Shown here: in pieces, positions 31,220 to 41,366 of the stretch | How positions within the stretch are numbered: the stretch's first letter is position 1 | How the letters are laid out: each line of letters starts with the position of its first letter | DNA from: Sphaerosporella brunnea | Lineage: Eukaryota > Ascomycota > Pezizomycetes > Pezizales > Pyronemataceae | DNA length: 41,366 nt | Reading direction: 5' to 3' | NCBI GenBank assembly: GCA_008704415.1 | Contig: VXIS01000385.1 | Span: 1-41,366 of the forward strand | The notes under the pieces: model-generated | Told to the model about the DNA's origin: nothing | Database searches by the model: none | What the model saw: the letters and a program-made list of their open reading frames with translations, nothing else | Position numbers and translations under genes: made by a program

Positions 31220-31969
31220 AAAGCAGCGCGTGCTCCCAAAGTCCAGTGGTCCGTGAAACCGTCTGCTGTTCTTTTACAGGAGGTGTTGAAGGCTGTCCAT
31301 GCTGGCAAGCGGTCAGACAATCGGTTCAAGATGGAGGTGTGAAACGGCATCTGTAGGGCTGTTTCCCGAATGGCTCCTGCCCTTGACGGGCGATAACTGC
31401 CGGGGACACTGGAAACTTTGAGGAAAAAGTACAATGTTTGGTGCCGCCTGAGGAACCTGAGTGGGCTGGGGTGGGACGATGCTCGGGGCGTGTATGCAGC
31501 GCCAGACTGGTATTGGGACCAAGAAATTGAGGTATGTATCGCGCTCCTACTGGCATCGCCCGCAGATGGGGCCTCCACCGATACGCTTAATAGCCAGCCG
31601 AATGTAGTGGGCAGGCATCCCGACAGGCCGCTGCGGCTTTCAGTGATCCACCCCGCTGCGGCATCTAGGCGTCCTGAGGTACCCTTCCATGATTCCCGCG
31701 GTGCGCCGCGCGGTGTGCCTTTGCCCGATGATCAAAAGGCCGTCTTTGAGTGGGCATGTACATTTCAAAGGGTCCGCTGGTGTTGCAGCTGGCGAAAGTG
31801 GGTGCTCCTCTCGCTGGACTGGGCGCGGTGGCATCATCACGAAGATATGTATCACACGTATCCTGTTAACTGCTGCAGAGGGGTCAACACAACCAGGATA
31901 GTCAGCGGTCAGCGTCTGAGACGCTTACGCAATGATGAACTAAAGTCGGTACCTCCTCCGCCATTTTGA
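31220..31969 (+). pseudogene. Decayed Myb/SANT-like domain protein
   Basis: One frame carries a complete Myb/SANT-like DNA-binding domain (the type found with PIF/Harbinger transposons and related fungal proteins) despite two stops. It runs from KVQWS (about 31238) through LLQEVLKAV, GKRSDNRFKMEV, LRKKYNVWCRLRNLSGLGWDD to APDWYWDQEIE (about 31535). The stops are TGA at 31340-31342, one transition from TGG, and TAA at 31394-31396, one transition from CAA. The frame then stays open to 31969 with an Arg/His-rich tail that shows no further domain. No DDE transposase lies next to it, so the original partner is unknown. Confidence 0.6.
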
Positions 31970-32351
31970 AAATGCTCAAGGCATTTACACTGCCTGCGTG
32001 GAAGGAGGTGATAATGAGACGGAGGGTTTTGCAGCAGGTTTATTAAAGCTACGGGTGGATTCTCTCCGGCGGTATAGGCCAGAAAAGCTTCAATATTCCT
32101 TGGAACATTGAATCTGTCCTCTTTCTCACCGTTGCCGGCACTTATTTCAGGTCTTGCATACGTGACCCACATTGAATAACCCCATTATCTTGGTTGACAT
32201 TTATAGCCTCCGGCATGTTACGAGCTGCAGTGCGTTCGGGATGCGAGGCTTGTGTGGGTAAAAACGTGAGGACCTGTATGCATGGGAAAAAAAGTATGGA
32301 TGTGGTCACAATTGGTGATGCGGCAGTCCACAGAGGGATCACAATCTAGCT
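31970..32351. other. Spacer without a gene
   Basis: Nothing recognisable; frames are shorter than 90 codons on both strands. Confidence 0.3.
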
Positions 32352-32483
32352 ATTCAGGAGGAGAAAGCTACCCCGAAGATCCTGCAGTTGGTTGAGGATA
32401 CAGAGGTTAGCCAATCGATGGCTTTTCCTGGGGAGGAGGACGATTCATTGTCATTGCGTACCCAGGAATTAGACGAGAAGTGA
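32352..32483 (+). pseudogene. Short acidic coding-like fragment
   Basis: 43 codons read IQEEKATPKILQLVEDTEV and end with ELDEK before a TGA. The acidic composition and lack of stops suggest an old exon, possibly the tail of the Myb/SANT-like gene, but there is no direct link. Confidence 0.25.
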
Positions 32484-32850
32484 CTCAGTCCGGGCAGCCA
32501 GGTTTGAATATGTAGTTACTGGGCTGTTTATTTCGTTTATCTTTTCTCCCATACATTCCTTTTGTTGATTGCTTTTGGAATTTCAGAGCGCCGCCGTGGA
32601 GCCATCGGATAGCATCAACAAGGCTGCGGACAGGATACGGTACGTGAAGAGCAGGCAGTCTGTCATGATCCTCCGCGGTTACATGCATATAATAAACGTG
32701 ATTACAATGGCAAAGGTATCGAAATCTACCAACATCTCTTCTGCACGATCAGGTACGCCATTACAGTACAGTACAACCTCACTTGTTAGGGAGCCACGCA
32801 ACCTCTGAATTCTCGTGACTTTCAATGCTAGATTCGCATCGATTCAAAGC
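32484..32850. other. Spacer without a gene
   Basis: A 79-codon frame (32569-32808) shows no motif. The last 8 bp (TTCAAAGC, 32843-32850) are the left target duplication of the next element. Confidence 0.35.
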
Positions 32851-33821
32851 TAGTGATGGACATAAGCCGAGCCGGCTCGAGCCTTTTGTTATAGCTGGCT
32901 AGGTAAGGGGAGACATTCCGTCGGCGGGCGAAGATGAAAAGTACGGGCGCCAGGCGGGTTGATTGAGAACTTCCATCAGTGCGAACCCCAACTAACCTGA
33001 AAACCACGCGTCGTCTCTAACCACCACCTATACACAGTCCTGACCACCCCCGCTTGCTGAAGTACACCCCACGCTCTCCCTAACATTGCGACACCACCCC
33101 TATTTGCCAAGCATGCCCACACCAGATCCCGGGGCTGCGCCGTTTGCTGATGATCAAATGCAAACACTATATAAGAGGATCAGCGGGAAGTGGGGTAATT
33201 TCCACCGTGACTGCTGTTCTGTTTGTTGCAGCTAATTGACCGCGGGGTTTACCAGATACGCAACACAGAGCTGCCAGAGTGTGAACGCTGAGTGGGCTGA
33301 AAACTTCCAATTTCGATGCCTTCCTTTACGAGCGCCGCATTATCTATCGAGAAATCGTGGGACAGGAGCTCCCGCCGCTTCAGAGGTTCAAATTGAGACC
33401 AACCTAGCAGCGAGGCCTGCACCGAGACGAAGAACAAAAGGCAGTGGCCGCGGTGGACATCCAAGGGACCGGAACAAACGCGGGGATGGTGCCCATGCTG
33501 TTTGCCATGGTAGCCATGGTGATGGTCAGGAGCATCCGGACGAGGGCGACGCGGAGGGCATGGACGCAGAGCAGGAAGGTGAGCTAGAAGGCTTTGATTC
33601 CGGATCAAATCTGTCGGATGTATACTAGTAGAGCGACGTCCCTCATGTCACAGTGTGCAACCTCGTATTTACCGGCTCGTACATCGTAAATTGTGTGGCA
33701 GTTCGAGCCAAGGCTCGAGCTTTTCATGCTCCGCTCGGCTTGAGGAGCCCATGTTCTAACAGGCCGAGCTGGCTCGAGCCTTGCTCATGGTTCGGCTCGG
33801 CTCGGCTTGTATCCATCACTA
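32851..33821. mobile_element. hAT-type element with 8-bp target duplications
   Basis: The left end is TAGTGATGGACATAAGCCGA and the right end, read on the minus strand, TAGTGATGGATACAAGCCGA. The terminal inverted repeats therefore match at about 18 of 20 positions and continue into GAGCC/GGCTCG palindromes. Perfect 8-bp direct repeats TTCAAAGC flank both sides (32843-32850 and 33822-33829). TIRs starting TAG and an 8-bp duplication are typical of hAT elements. The 971-bp interior holds a 130-codon Arg/Gly-rich frame (33236-33628) but no transposase motif, so the copy is non-autonomous. Confidence 0.85.
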
Positions 33822-33829
33822 TTCAAAGC

Positions 33830-33956
33830 TGCCAGTATGCCGGAATCCACGCATAAGCACTCAAAAGTTTGGATTCGCAGGATGCACAACATGGGTATGG
33901 ACTCACGGCGGAGTCGTGATTGGTAGATTATATAATATTACATTACACTCCATTAA
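33830..33956. other. Short spacer
   Basis: No feature was recognised between the hAT-type element and the next dispersed repeat. Confidence 0.3.
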
Positions 33957-34028
33957 ACAGCTTTCGAGTGATTGTGTTTATATCGAAACTTATGTATTAT
34001 CATGCAATGTGATTCATCAGCGAGTACT
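33957..34028 (+). repeat. Dispersed 70-bp-type repeat, copy C
   Basis: CTTTCGAGTGATTGTGTTTA, then CTTATGTATTATCATGCAAT and GTGATTCAT parallel the tandem unit at 37136 in the same orientation. The middle has diverged most. Confidence 0.6.
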
Positions 34029-35894
34029 GCGGGAATCATTCTTCGGAAGTTGCTAAGCGACTTTGCAACTGTTAGGTCCATCCCCAACAGGCTCACAGTT
34101 CAATACCCCCCACTTACGTGATGGAACTTAAGATGCCATGGAAAAGGCGCATTTTGTTAAGTGCTAATAGGGGCTAAATGTTCGATACACCGAGGTGCCG
34201 TGGCGGCCAGACGGTTGCAGGTGCCGGGAAAAACCCGAGGAGGACAAGGCAACGGGATGCCGACCGGCGGTGGGTCGCGAGATACTCAATGCACCCAGGG
34301 AGCGCGGATGGCGAGCCGTCTGGGTTTCGGAGATCCGAAAAACCCCAAAGGAGAGTGCCATAGGCCCCCACAAAACCTAAGCGTACATACTGGGCACCAC
34401 CGGAACTGGTTGCCGGTAATACCGCCCGACGAGGCGGCATGGTTCAACCAGTTGCTTCCGGTTCGCACTTACTACCGGCAATGAGGAATGCTGTGAGGAG
34501 GGAAGGGAGACTGAGCAGGAACATATCCCTGGTGGTCTGTTGTGCACCGCTGGTGTAGACCCTGAGTAGCGGCGCCGGCCACCGACTGCCATGGATTCTG
34601 AGCTGTGGGATGGAGCTAGTCAGTTAACAGAAGCCGAAAAAGGGAACAGTGACGGGAAGGACTGAGCTGATATTTGGGCGACGATGCTGAACTCCATTAC
34701 CGAGATCTCGCGATACCCGAGCCAATATAGACCCTATGAAGGTAAGGTTTTCAAAACATTCTACCGAGTCGGTCTTATGTACTTACAGTTTGGACTGCCA
34801 TCCAAACAGACGCCTACCGCGTCCACGGCGCATGTGCCCAGCGTCTACTAGGTACCTACTCCCATTGACATCTCGGTCCCCTGCTGCTGCCCTGTTCCAT
34901 AGTACCGGCAGCACCCCACAGCAGATCTTGTTGTTCCTTTACACGATCACCAAAAGACTAGATTTCCGATCCACTGGAGATTGCCGAGGCCGCCCGGGGA
35001 TGGATGGCTGTTCTTTTGAAGTGAAGTCTACAGGGTCAAACCAGTATTCCAGACCTGCGAATATCAACATAACCACATCAAAACCTAGTCTTGCGGTCGG
35101 AATTTATGGATAAGCAGCCAAACACTTGTTATCACGCGGTACTTAGATGATGATTAGTAGAACTTGATGCGCACGCGATTTAAGTGCAGCGGTGCAATAA
35201 AATTCATGAACAGTGCTTGTAGTAGCCCAACCCGGCACGTTTCGAGGGATGGAAAGGTTCATAGCAGTTAGGCGTTTAGTTTGGCGGGCTAGGCTGGGCT
35301 GACAATGCTTGGGCACGCCCGGCGGCGCCTGCAACAAAATATACCCGAACATAGATAGACTCAGGACGGGAACGCGGACTTGCGCAACTAGAATTCCACT
35401 GTTTTACGCACCAATGCTGAATGTTGAGTGCAAGGCAGTCTTCACGAGCGACGTCTCTGTCTCCAGAGTTCGTCTATTTCAACTTTACCGCAGAGCGACG
35501 ATGAGGCTTTCCGTTAAAGTTCCTAACACTATCTTAGCTGTGGAACTGGATAGCGTAGCCTTGTATGTCTTTACGGTACGTGAAGTATGTACCACTCTCG
35601 GAATAGTCAATAGTGAACTGTTAATGAACCAGCGGTAGGATTGGTTGCTTCCTGCGTATGTAAAGAAACGATCCTGAATGCCTTCCATGATGTTTCACCA
35701 CGCCGTGGTAGAGTCTATTATGCAAGCTACCTCAATGACCGCCGACTGCTTCTCCTCCTCAAACTGGACGACGCACAGCATCCAACCGTGCCACTGGCAT
35801 ATCACGATCTGCACTGCACATACTGCTTTGCCCAGCCATTGGAACGTCGGCTGCCTGTTCACAGGCGAAACCATGCAAGCACAGCAACTCCTGT
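34029..35894. other. Long stretch without a convincing gene
   Basis: Frames of up to 125 codons (34736-35113 plus, 34161-34484 plus, 35309-35638 plus) have no recognisable domain and conflict with frames on the other strand. Nothing is called. Confidence 0.3.
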
Positions 35895-36119
35895 ATGCAC
35901 GAGTATATGAAAGCCGAACACCTCAACCTGCCCGGTTCCCTTCACGATGAACTCAACTTCTACCGACATAGGAAACTCCTACTATGGTAATGTTTCTCCA
36001 TGCTTGAAGCATGCCTAGGAATAATTGAACGAGGCAGAGAGGATTTTGAACGTGACGCCTGCTGCAAGATCAATTTCTGGGACAACAACGAGAACCTATA
36101 TCCTCATCTGACGAGGTAA
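35895..36119 (+). pseudogene. Unidentified coding fragment with one internal stop
   Basis: One frame reads MHEYMKAEHLNLPGSLHDEL and continues to LLLW, then TAA at 35988-35990. Without changing frame it goes on as CFSMLEACLGIIERGREDFE and ends PHLTR at TAA 36117-36119. The internal TAA is one transition away from CAA. Composition and length of open reading around the stop suggest a decayed gene or transposon protein. The family was not recognised. Confidence 0.4.
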
Positions 36120-37135
36120 ACCCAAGACTATGGCGCGACCTCTTTTTCTTCTGTCCCTGCAGCACGAGTCTGTTCTCATGTTGGGAATCTCATTAGTTGA
36201 AAGCGTAATTACCTGTCCTCCAACAAAGCGACTATAATTCTGTGACTGAGGTATTGGATGTATCCACGGGAAGCAGACACACTTGAGAAAGCAAAGTTTA
36301 TAGATTACACCGACAAAGAGCTGTGGATATGGAAGAATCATAGATTGAAACGGGCTGGAGACGTCAGGGGCCTGTGGGGCGGATGGGGGCGGGTACATGG
36401 GGTGTGCCGCCGGAGTGGAGGATAGATTTTTGACTTTTGCGGTTATATCGCTCCTCCCACAAAGCTAAAGCAAATTTTACCAACTCGGTTGTAATACCAT
36501 ACGCCTTTTACGTCAACCGTTTAAATTTCATCCATTCCGATTGATGATAAATGCGATAAAAACTCAGGCCTAGAACCGCTGGCACTTGGGAAAAAAAACA
36601 AGATAGATCTAGCCTCCTTATACAACATGTCGCAGCGACTCGAAGAGATCATCGACCCAAGCCCCAGATCACTATCAGCCACTGCAAAAGCGTCCCTTCC
36701 AGTCAATGTGTGACCACAACTGACACCGCAGGTTCATATCCTCACTCTGACGTTTTGCAGAGTCCATTGAATGTGGATACCGAACTTCGTTTACCCAAGC
36801 TCAATTATCAACAGCGTGACATAACCACCTATATCTAAGACTACGGTATACTTTTTATAAAAGAATAGTGCGTACAAAAGGAAAATCAGAGTGCAGGTTA
36901 GAGGGCTTGCTGGAGTCCGGCAAGCAACGTTCAAGTTACCTTTCAAAGGGTAAAAATGATACCCTGTTGACTGTCTTGTGGTAGTGCTGTTCGGCTTCGG
37001 CAAAGGCGGCGAGCAATAAATGCATCCATTGCCCACCCCCGTTGATATACCGCCCTGGCGTTAGCCTGCTTGGTCTTTTGTGGGGCTACCGCAAGCACTG
37101 GTCATGGAAAATCACTTTGCTGTTCATGAAAATAC
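36120..37135. other. Spacer without a gene
   Basis: AT-richer than the left half of the window, with frames below 105 codons and no motif. Confidence 0.35.
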
Positions 37136-37292
37136 ACTCGCCCTCGAGTGATTGCGTATGCACCCACACTCATGTATTATCACGCAATGCGGTTCATAGG
37201 CTGGCACTCGCCCTCGAGTGATTGCACATGCACCCACACTCATGTATTATCACGCAATGCGCTTCATGAGCTGGCACTCGCCCTCGAGCATC
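37136..37292 (+). repeat. Tandem 70-bp repeat, about 2.2 copies
   Basis: Copies start with ACTCGCCCTCGAG at 37136, 37206 and 37276, an exact 70-bp period. The two full units differ at only a handful of positions and share CACCCACACTCATGTATTAT and CACGCAATGCG. The array ends about 190 bp before the start codon of the 258-aa gene, so it may lie in that promoter. Diverged relatives occur at 28500, 28828 and 33957, and weakly at 38410-38455. Confidence 0.85.
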
Positions 37293-37480
37293 ATACATCA
37301 GCAAGCGATGTGCGAGTTACAGTCAGTGAAGATTTCTCACAAAAGCGAAGGTCTACCTAGAAAGCGCCCCGCAACACCCTGTTCTTGAGTCGTCCACCCA
37401 CACCAACCGCAGCAACCGCTCACAACCATATCCCTTGAAAGCTTCGCATCTCCCTCTGCAACCCCCACGCTGACCCCAAA

Positions 37481-38390
37481 ATGCTCCGATTCGCCCGCGT
37501 CATCCGCGCCTTCACCACTCCATCAGATTGCTGGCGACGGATGTAGGTGCCACTACGCGACTGTACTCGCGCGGCACGTCTAGAGAGTGCCAATCAGTCG
37601 GCAGTCCGCTCCTGCTACCGCAGGTTTTCATCGTGTTCCAGCGCGCTGGCCACGGGTGACAGGTATACTTCGGGCCCCGTTAACATCCAAAGCGACGAGA
37701 TTGCCGCGCTCCGAGCACAGGTTCAGGCACTCAAAAGCGAGGTGGCATCTCTTAACATTGCTGTTACCGAATTCCGCACCGTGAGTGCGCCAATGGCGTT
37801 CATCCTGTGCAGCAAATACTGGATGAAGCACCACGTGCTTCCTGCACTTCACACGGATCCCCTCGAACTGCAAAAGGACCTAGACGTGTTATATGAGGTG
37901 TTCCACGCACCTTTGAATAGGGAGTTTGAGTTGCCAGACTTCACTGAGGGGCGCCGAGTACCGCCGTCCCTTGGGCTGTCGCTGAAAAAAGTGGATGATT
38001 GCCTATTCGCGATGTGCCTGGACAAAATCCACAGGCACGATATTGCTCCGCAGCTCGGCATCGATGCCGTTCGCGCTGCCATCAAAGGCTGCCCGAAATT
38101 CTTTCGCGGAAGCGATCGGGAGTTGGTCATGACCTGGACTTTCAAGCACTTTTGGAAGGTCACGCCGCTGCAGTATGACGAATTGTCAGAGGCTGCAAAG
38201 GATGAACTCCGCCTCCGCAGCATAGAAACTTGTATGTCACCGTTGTGGCTCAGACTCATGGCTGTTACTGACGCTGAATATAGTGCCGCAAGATGAGTGG
38301 GTCGCCATATCGGAGAGGATAAAGCCCTATTGGTGGAAGGCAACATTTGATTGGTTGACTCCAGGCGGGAGTGTATTCACCGGCAAGTGA
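37481..38390 (+). CDS. 258-aa coiled-coil protein, probably mitochondrial
   Basis: Three exons, 37481-37542, 37624-38231 and 38284-38390. The N-terminus MLRFARVIRAFTTPSDCWRR then MFSSCSS is rich in Arg, lacks acids except one Asp, and ends in an R-R-x-F-S-S pattern typical of mitochondrial presequence cleavage. Residues 43-71 (beginning SDEIAALRAQVQALKSEVAS) form a short coiled coil. The rest is Trp/Phe/Lys-rich, with HHVLPALHTDP, LKKVDDCLFAMCLDKIHRHD and FRGSDRELVMTWTFKHFWKV, and the last exon supplies LPQDEWVAISERIKPYWWKA. No family was recognised. It is the only intact gene in the right half of the window, and a 70-bp tandem repeat lies just upstream. The first intron is less certain than the second. 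Confidence 0.75.
37543..37623 (+). other. First intron of the 258-aa gene
   Basis: 81 nt, donor GTAGGT and acceptor CCGCAG, phase 2. It removes an in-frame TAG that overlaps the donor. Support comes from the frame match and from the presequence-like junction (RRM|FSSC). Confidence 0.6.
38232..38283 (+). other. Second intron of the 258-aa gene
   Basis: 52 nt, donor GTATGT, branch CTGAC (TACTGAC) 9-14 nt before acceptor ATATAG, phase 1. A textbook short fungal intron; splicing extends the protein by 35 residues. Confidence 0.85.
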
Positions 38391-39479
38391 TATGCTTGTC
38401 ATAAAGGTCTATGTGCACACATGAGATATCACGTCATGTTTCATTCCTCGAGTGTATATATGTGGCTATTAATATGCGGTCTGGCCCGTACTATGTGCAT
38501 GCAAACAATTTATCACCCAGGGTTCAGTGTTCCGGCGCGGCGGAAACGGGCCGCCCCTGATTCATCAGCATATCGATTGCCCACTTTGTTGTCCCGCGTA
38601 TTATCAAGTTGCAGGCAATTGACCTCCGTGCGGTCCCTCAAAGCACACACCACCGCCGCCGCAGACCCCGGCCGGGGTGCAGTTCAGAATCATAAGTGCG
38701 TGCCGGCGTGAAGTCATAGTTAGTGGCGGGACTGCGGATGCGAAAGTCATAGTTGCCGGCTTATCACAGCAGCGGCGGCACCACGCTGTATTTTTCAGCG
38801 AAGGGGACATGGGATCGACAAAGTGTGCAGGGTGGAGTTCGTGGTGGTACGCGCGGGGATATTGGTAGGTTGCGCGTTGGCGAAGCCACAGGCGGGTGAT
38901 GGCAACTGATGGGATAACGTCCAATCTACACGACTTCTCCATGATCCGAGGCGATGAGGACTCAGCGTTGATGTCTCTCGGAAGAGTGCGATCATAGTTA
39001 AGATCCATCCGCTGTATGACCGAGGCCGACGTTGATTCACCCAGAGGACGGGACGGTGGTGCGGAAAGCATGGGGGGTTTGAGGCGCTGGAAGTCGGCCT
39101 TGGGGAAGCTGTGCAATAGAGCGGCCTGTCAATGAAACGATAATTGAGACCATCGAACAGAGCTTTGCTATTCTTTGCGGTGCAACAATGTACACCGTCC
39201 GGGTTCATTGTCTGGGACACAATTTGACCGCTCGGGTTGACATCCCATTCAAACTCATCGTACACACTAGTGTTCTCAGTAGCCAGCCAGCCGGGCGGGC
39301 GGCCTGGGGCGGATCTGGGCTCATGAACCAGGACGGCGGGCTGTTTGGGCGCCGGAAATCGTGGCCCGTCTGCCTCGGCGGCCGGCCACACTCCAAGAAG
39401 TCATAAATTGGTACAACATCAACGTATTCGATCTCTAACAAGAAAGCCATTACAACCACTCGTGCCAGCCGCCGTGCAA
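38391..39479. other. Spacer with conflicting minus-strand frames
   Basis: Two long minus-strand frames, 38795-39391 (198 codons) and 38604-39116 (170 codons), overlap in different phases and neither shows a recognised motif. They may be 3' remains of the hAT transposase locus or chance frames; its dimerisation domain begins just upstream on the same strand. Confidence 0.3.
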
Positions 39480-41366
39480 CACAAACTTCCCAGGGCTTAA
39501 TACCGGCCGTGTCCCAGTGCCGCAAGCACTCCAGGGCCTCTACAGTTTCCACTTTGAGACATGCTCGGCACGCAGTCATTGTCTGCTTTGCACTGCTAAT
39601 CATGCGCTCCACCTTAGCTGACATAGCAGAAATGGCGACCATTTCTAAAGCCCTAACAGAGAGATGCAGGTATGAGGCACGCTTCAATTTCCAGTTTGCG
39701 AGAAGGTGAAACGCTCCGAGGTCCTTGGGCTCACATTTTCATCGCTCATAGTCATCTCGAACGGTTGGAACTATGCGTTAAGTATATGAAGCGGTGGCAT
39801 GATTTTTTTTGATTCTTGTTTTGCCTGCCAAGCCCCGTCTGACAAAAGAAGTTTCTGGTTCCTAAGGCCGTCTGAACTAGGCTCCGCAGCGGCATCAAAC
39901 ATTCGGCTATACAGCCAGCCTTCGAGTATGCTTGATTGCTGGCTATGAGCGAAAACATTCACTTATATTGAGTATGCCAAAGCTTCTCAACGTGCGCTGT
40001 CACCTTGTGCAATTGATTCTCGAGGTCTTTCGCTTCATTCCGCTTAGCCATAGCCTCAAGGAATTCTCATTGCCATTTTGGTTCAAGCAGCACGCCTGCT
40101 GAATATATCCAGATTTGAAACACACAATGTTTATATCGTTTTCAAGGTGATTGACCGCCAGTATATAAGTCGGTTTCGATAACATTGTATGTAGCGACCA
40201 ATTCTGGACATCCCGCGGTACTTGCTGTTTTGAGCTTTGCCTTGTATGCTGTAAGATGCCTTTTAAGCGCATCGAGTGCAGTAATGACTTCGCGGACGGT
40301 GCCATGGGAAGCCTCTATTGCCCGGTCCTATAAAGCACGAGTGGAATGGTGAAAAGGGGCGAGAAATGCATGAATATGCGTCAGCGTTATCCAATCTTCT
40401 TTGTTTAGTATTTTTGCTACGAGGCTACCACGGTCCAATGAACTGGCAACGTAGCTGATGTTTTCTTCCAGCCGTGAAGCTTTCTCCAACATGTGTAGGT
40501 GGAGTTCCTCCGCATAGTGTTTTCGAAAAGTGATGTAAGCTCTCCAACGTTACAGCCTGATCGTCTCCCGCATGTATCACGAGAAACTGTTGCATACGCT
40601 GCGGGAATACTGAAACATCATGAGAATCCGCAGTTTCCTAACAGCCTAAGCTTATATCACGCCGCAATCCTCTCATGTTCCGCCTTGACCGCAACTCGTT
40701 CCTCCTTCGCAGTTGAACGATCTTGGCCAAGGTCAACAGACACACCTTTCCTGGGAATGATACGGCAAGCCACAAGGTTGAGAAAATGTTCGCTACAGTG
40801 AATGCGTCGTTCCGAAGCTTTCAAGGAGTGCAGGTCATTGCTTCCCTCAACCAACTGTTCCTCAACATTGGTCAATACCACAAAACCGATGCAATATTCT
40901 TCCCCGCATGAGCTCCGTTCATTTCTATACGTCCGAACAGCGTGCCTCCCATGATCAGGTCTAGTGGAGAAGTGCATGATTCCAGCCAGTCGGCGAGAAT
41001 TACAAGAACCGCTTAAATGTAGGGCAACGTCCATCGGTTGAAGCTCCAATGAATGTGAAATGATTATTGCTGGAGCGAACGCCCTCACCATTTGCTGCTG
41101 TTTTTCAAACTCCTCTTTGATCCAGACGCGAATGGCATTTGCTCAGGGTAGCAAGCTTGCAGCCCCACGATTGATGGTCTTCAGAAGTTCCACGAAATTC
41201 GGGTGCTTAACATCATGAAAGCTGAAAGGCGCACCCCCATTCCAACTGCACAGAACGCTGCTGGACACTGGCAAGCTCAGCCCGTTGTCTTCCTGCTGAA
41301 CCTTTTCAATTCCACCGGCCCTCCCAATTTTATGCTCATTGCCCAGGAGTGCGGCCTCGTCAGTTG
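39480..41366 (-). pseudogene. Decayed hAT transposase, cut by the window edge
   Basis: The minus strand carries the parts of a hAT transposase in order. Near 41240-41080: PFSFHDVKHPNFVELLKTIN then IRVWIKEEFEKQQQM, the DUF659-like segment before the RNase H core. Near 40930-40780: segments resembling the core and the RRIHCSEHFLNLVACRI cysteine/histidine segment. Near 40490-40060: KEDWITLTHIHAFLAPFHHS and following helices. Near 39665-39510: LSVRALEMVAISAMSAKVER then ISSAKQ and ALECLRHWDTAGI, the C-terminal dimerisation domain. In-frame stops at 41143-41145, 40328-40330, 40142-40144 and 40067-40069, and several frame changes, make it non-functional. The N-terminus and one end of the element lie outside the window. 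Confidence 0.7.

Noticed and set aside
1..41366. tRNA, rRNA and CRISPR arrays
   Set aside because: No B-box-like GGTTCRANNC in a tRNA context, no rRNA-like conserved stretch, and no regular repeat-spacer array were seen. The 17-mer array in the copia leader has irregular spacing.

Overview
The window looks like a piece of a basidiomycete (Agaricomycetes) genome. Three things point there: an intact FunK1-type fungal protein kinase, a family concentrated in mushroom-forming fungi; genes split by very short introns (52-57 nt, with one possible 81 nt) that have GTATGT or GTGCGT donors and CTNAY branch points; and a debris field of fungal transposons (Ty1/copia, hAT, Tc1/mariner, and a Myb/SANT-like domain of the PIF/Harbinger type). 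No prokaryotic gene organisation, tRNA, rRNA or CRISPR array was seen.

Layout. 1-4.6 kb is a mosaic of diverged repeat modules and contains a 549-bp hAT-like non-autonomous element (825-1373). 4609-6007 is a complete but internally deleted copia element, with two LTRs, a half-tRNA initiator-Met primer site and a 5-bp target duplication. 6.0-15.2 kb holds broken host-like genes at 6.9-7.6, 12.1-13.1 and 14.7-15.1 kb, separated by sequence without convincing genes. 16.4-23.0 kb is the gene island: a 463-aa protein with a PD-(D/E)XK-like motif (minus strand), a divergently transcribed 459-aa protein ending in five KRxADE-type motifs (plus strand), and a convergent 799-aa FunK1 kinase (minus strand). 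23.2-30 kb is mostly anonymous, with an LTR-like tract and several weak ORFs. 30.3-36.1 kb is transposon wreckage: a Tc1/mariner C-terminus, a Myb/SANT-like pseudogene, a 971-bp hAT-type element with perfect 8-bp target duplications, and an unidentified fragment. 37.5-38.4 kb carries an intact three-exon gene for a 258-aa, probably mitochondrial, coiled-coil protein. The right end (39.5 kb to the edge) is a decayed hAT transposase on the minus strand.

How the parts relate. The three genes at 16.4-23.0 kb are open over their whole length while almost everything around them is shot through with stops and frameshifts. Two of them share a promoter region, and the kinase and the 459-aa protein share a short basic-acidic motif (R-x-A/S-D-D/E). 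A nuclear kinase/nuclease-fold module is therefore a reasonable hypothesis, but it is not shown by sequence alone. In the pseudogenes, most premature stops can be explained by a single C-to-T or G-to-A transition, which fits a RIP-like or methylation-linked mutation process acting on repeats.

Exon structures, frameshifts and motif alignments were worked out by eye. No database search was possible, so family names rest on recognised motifs.
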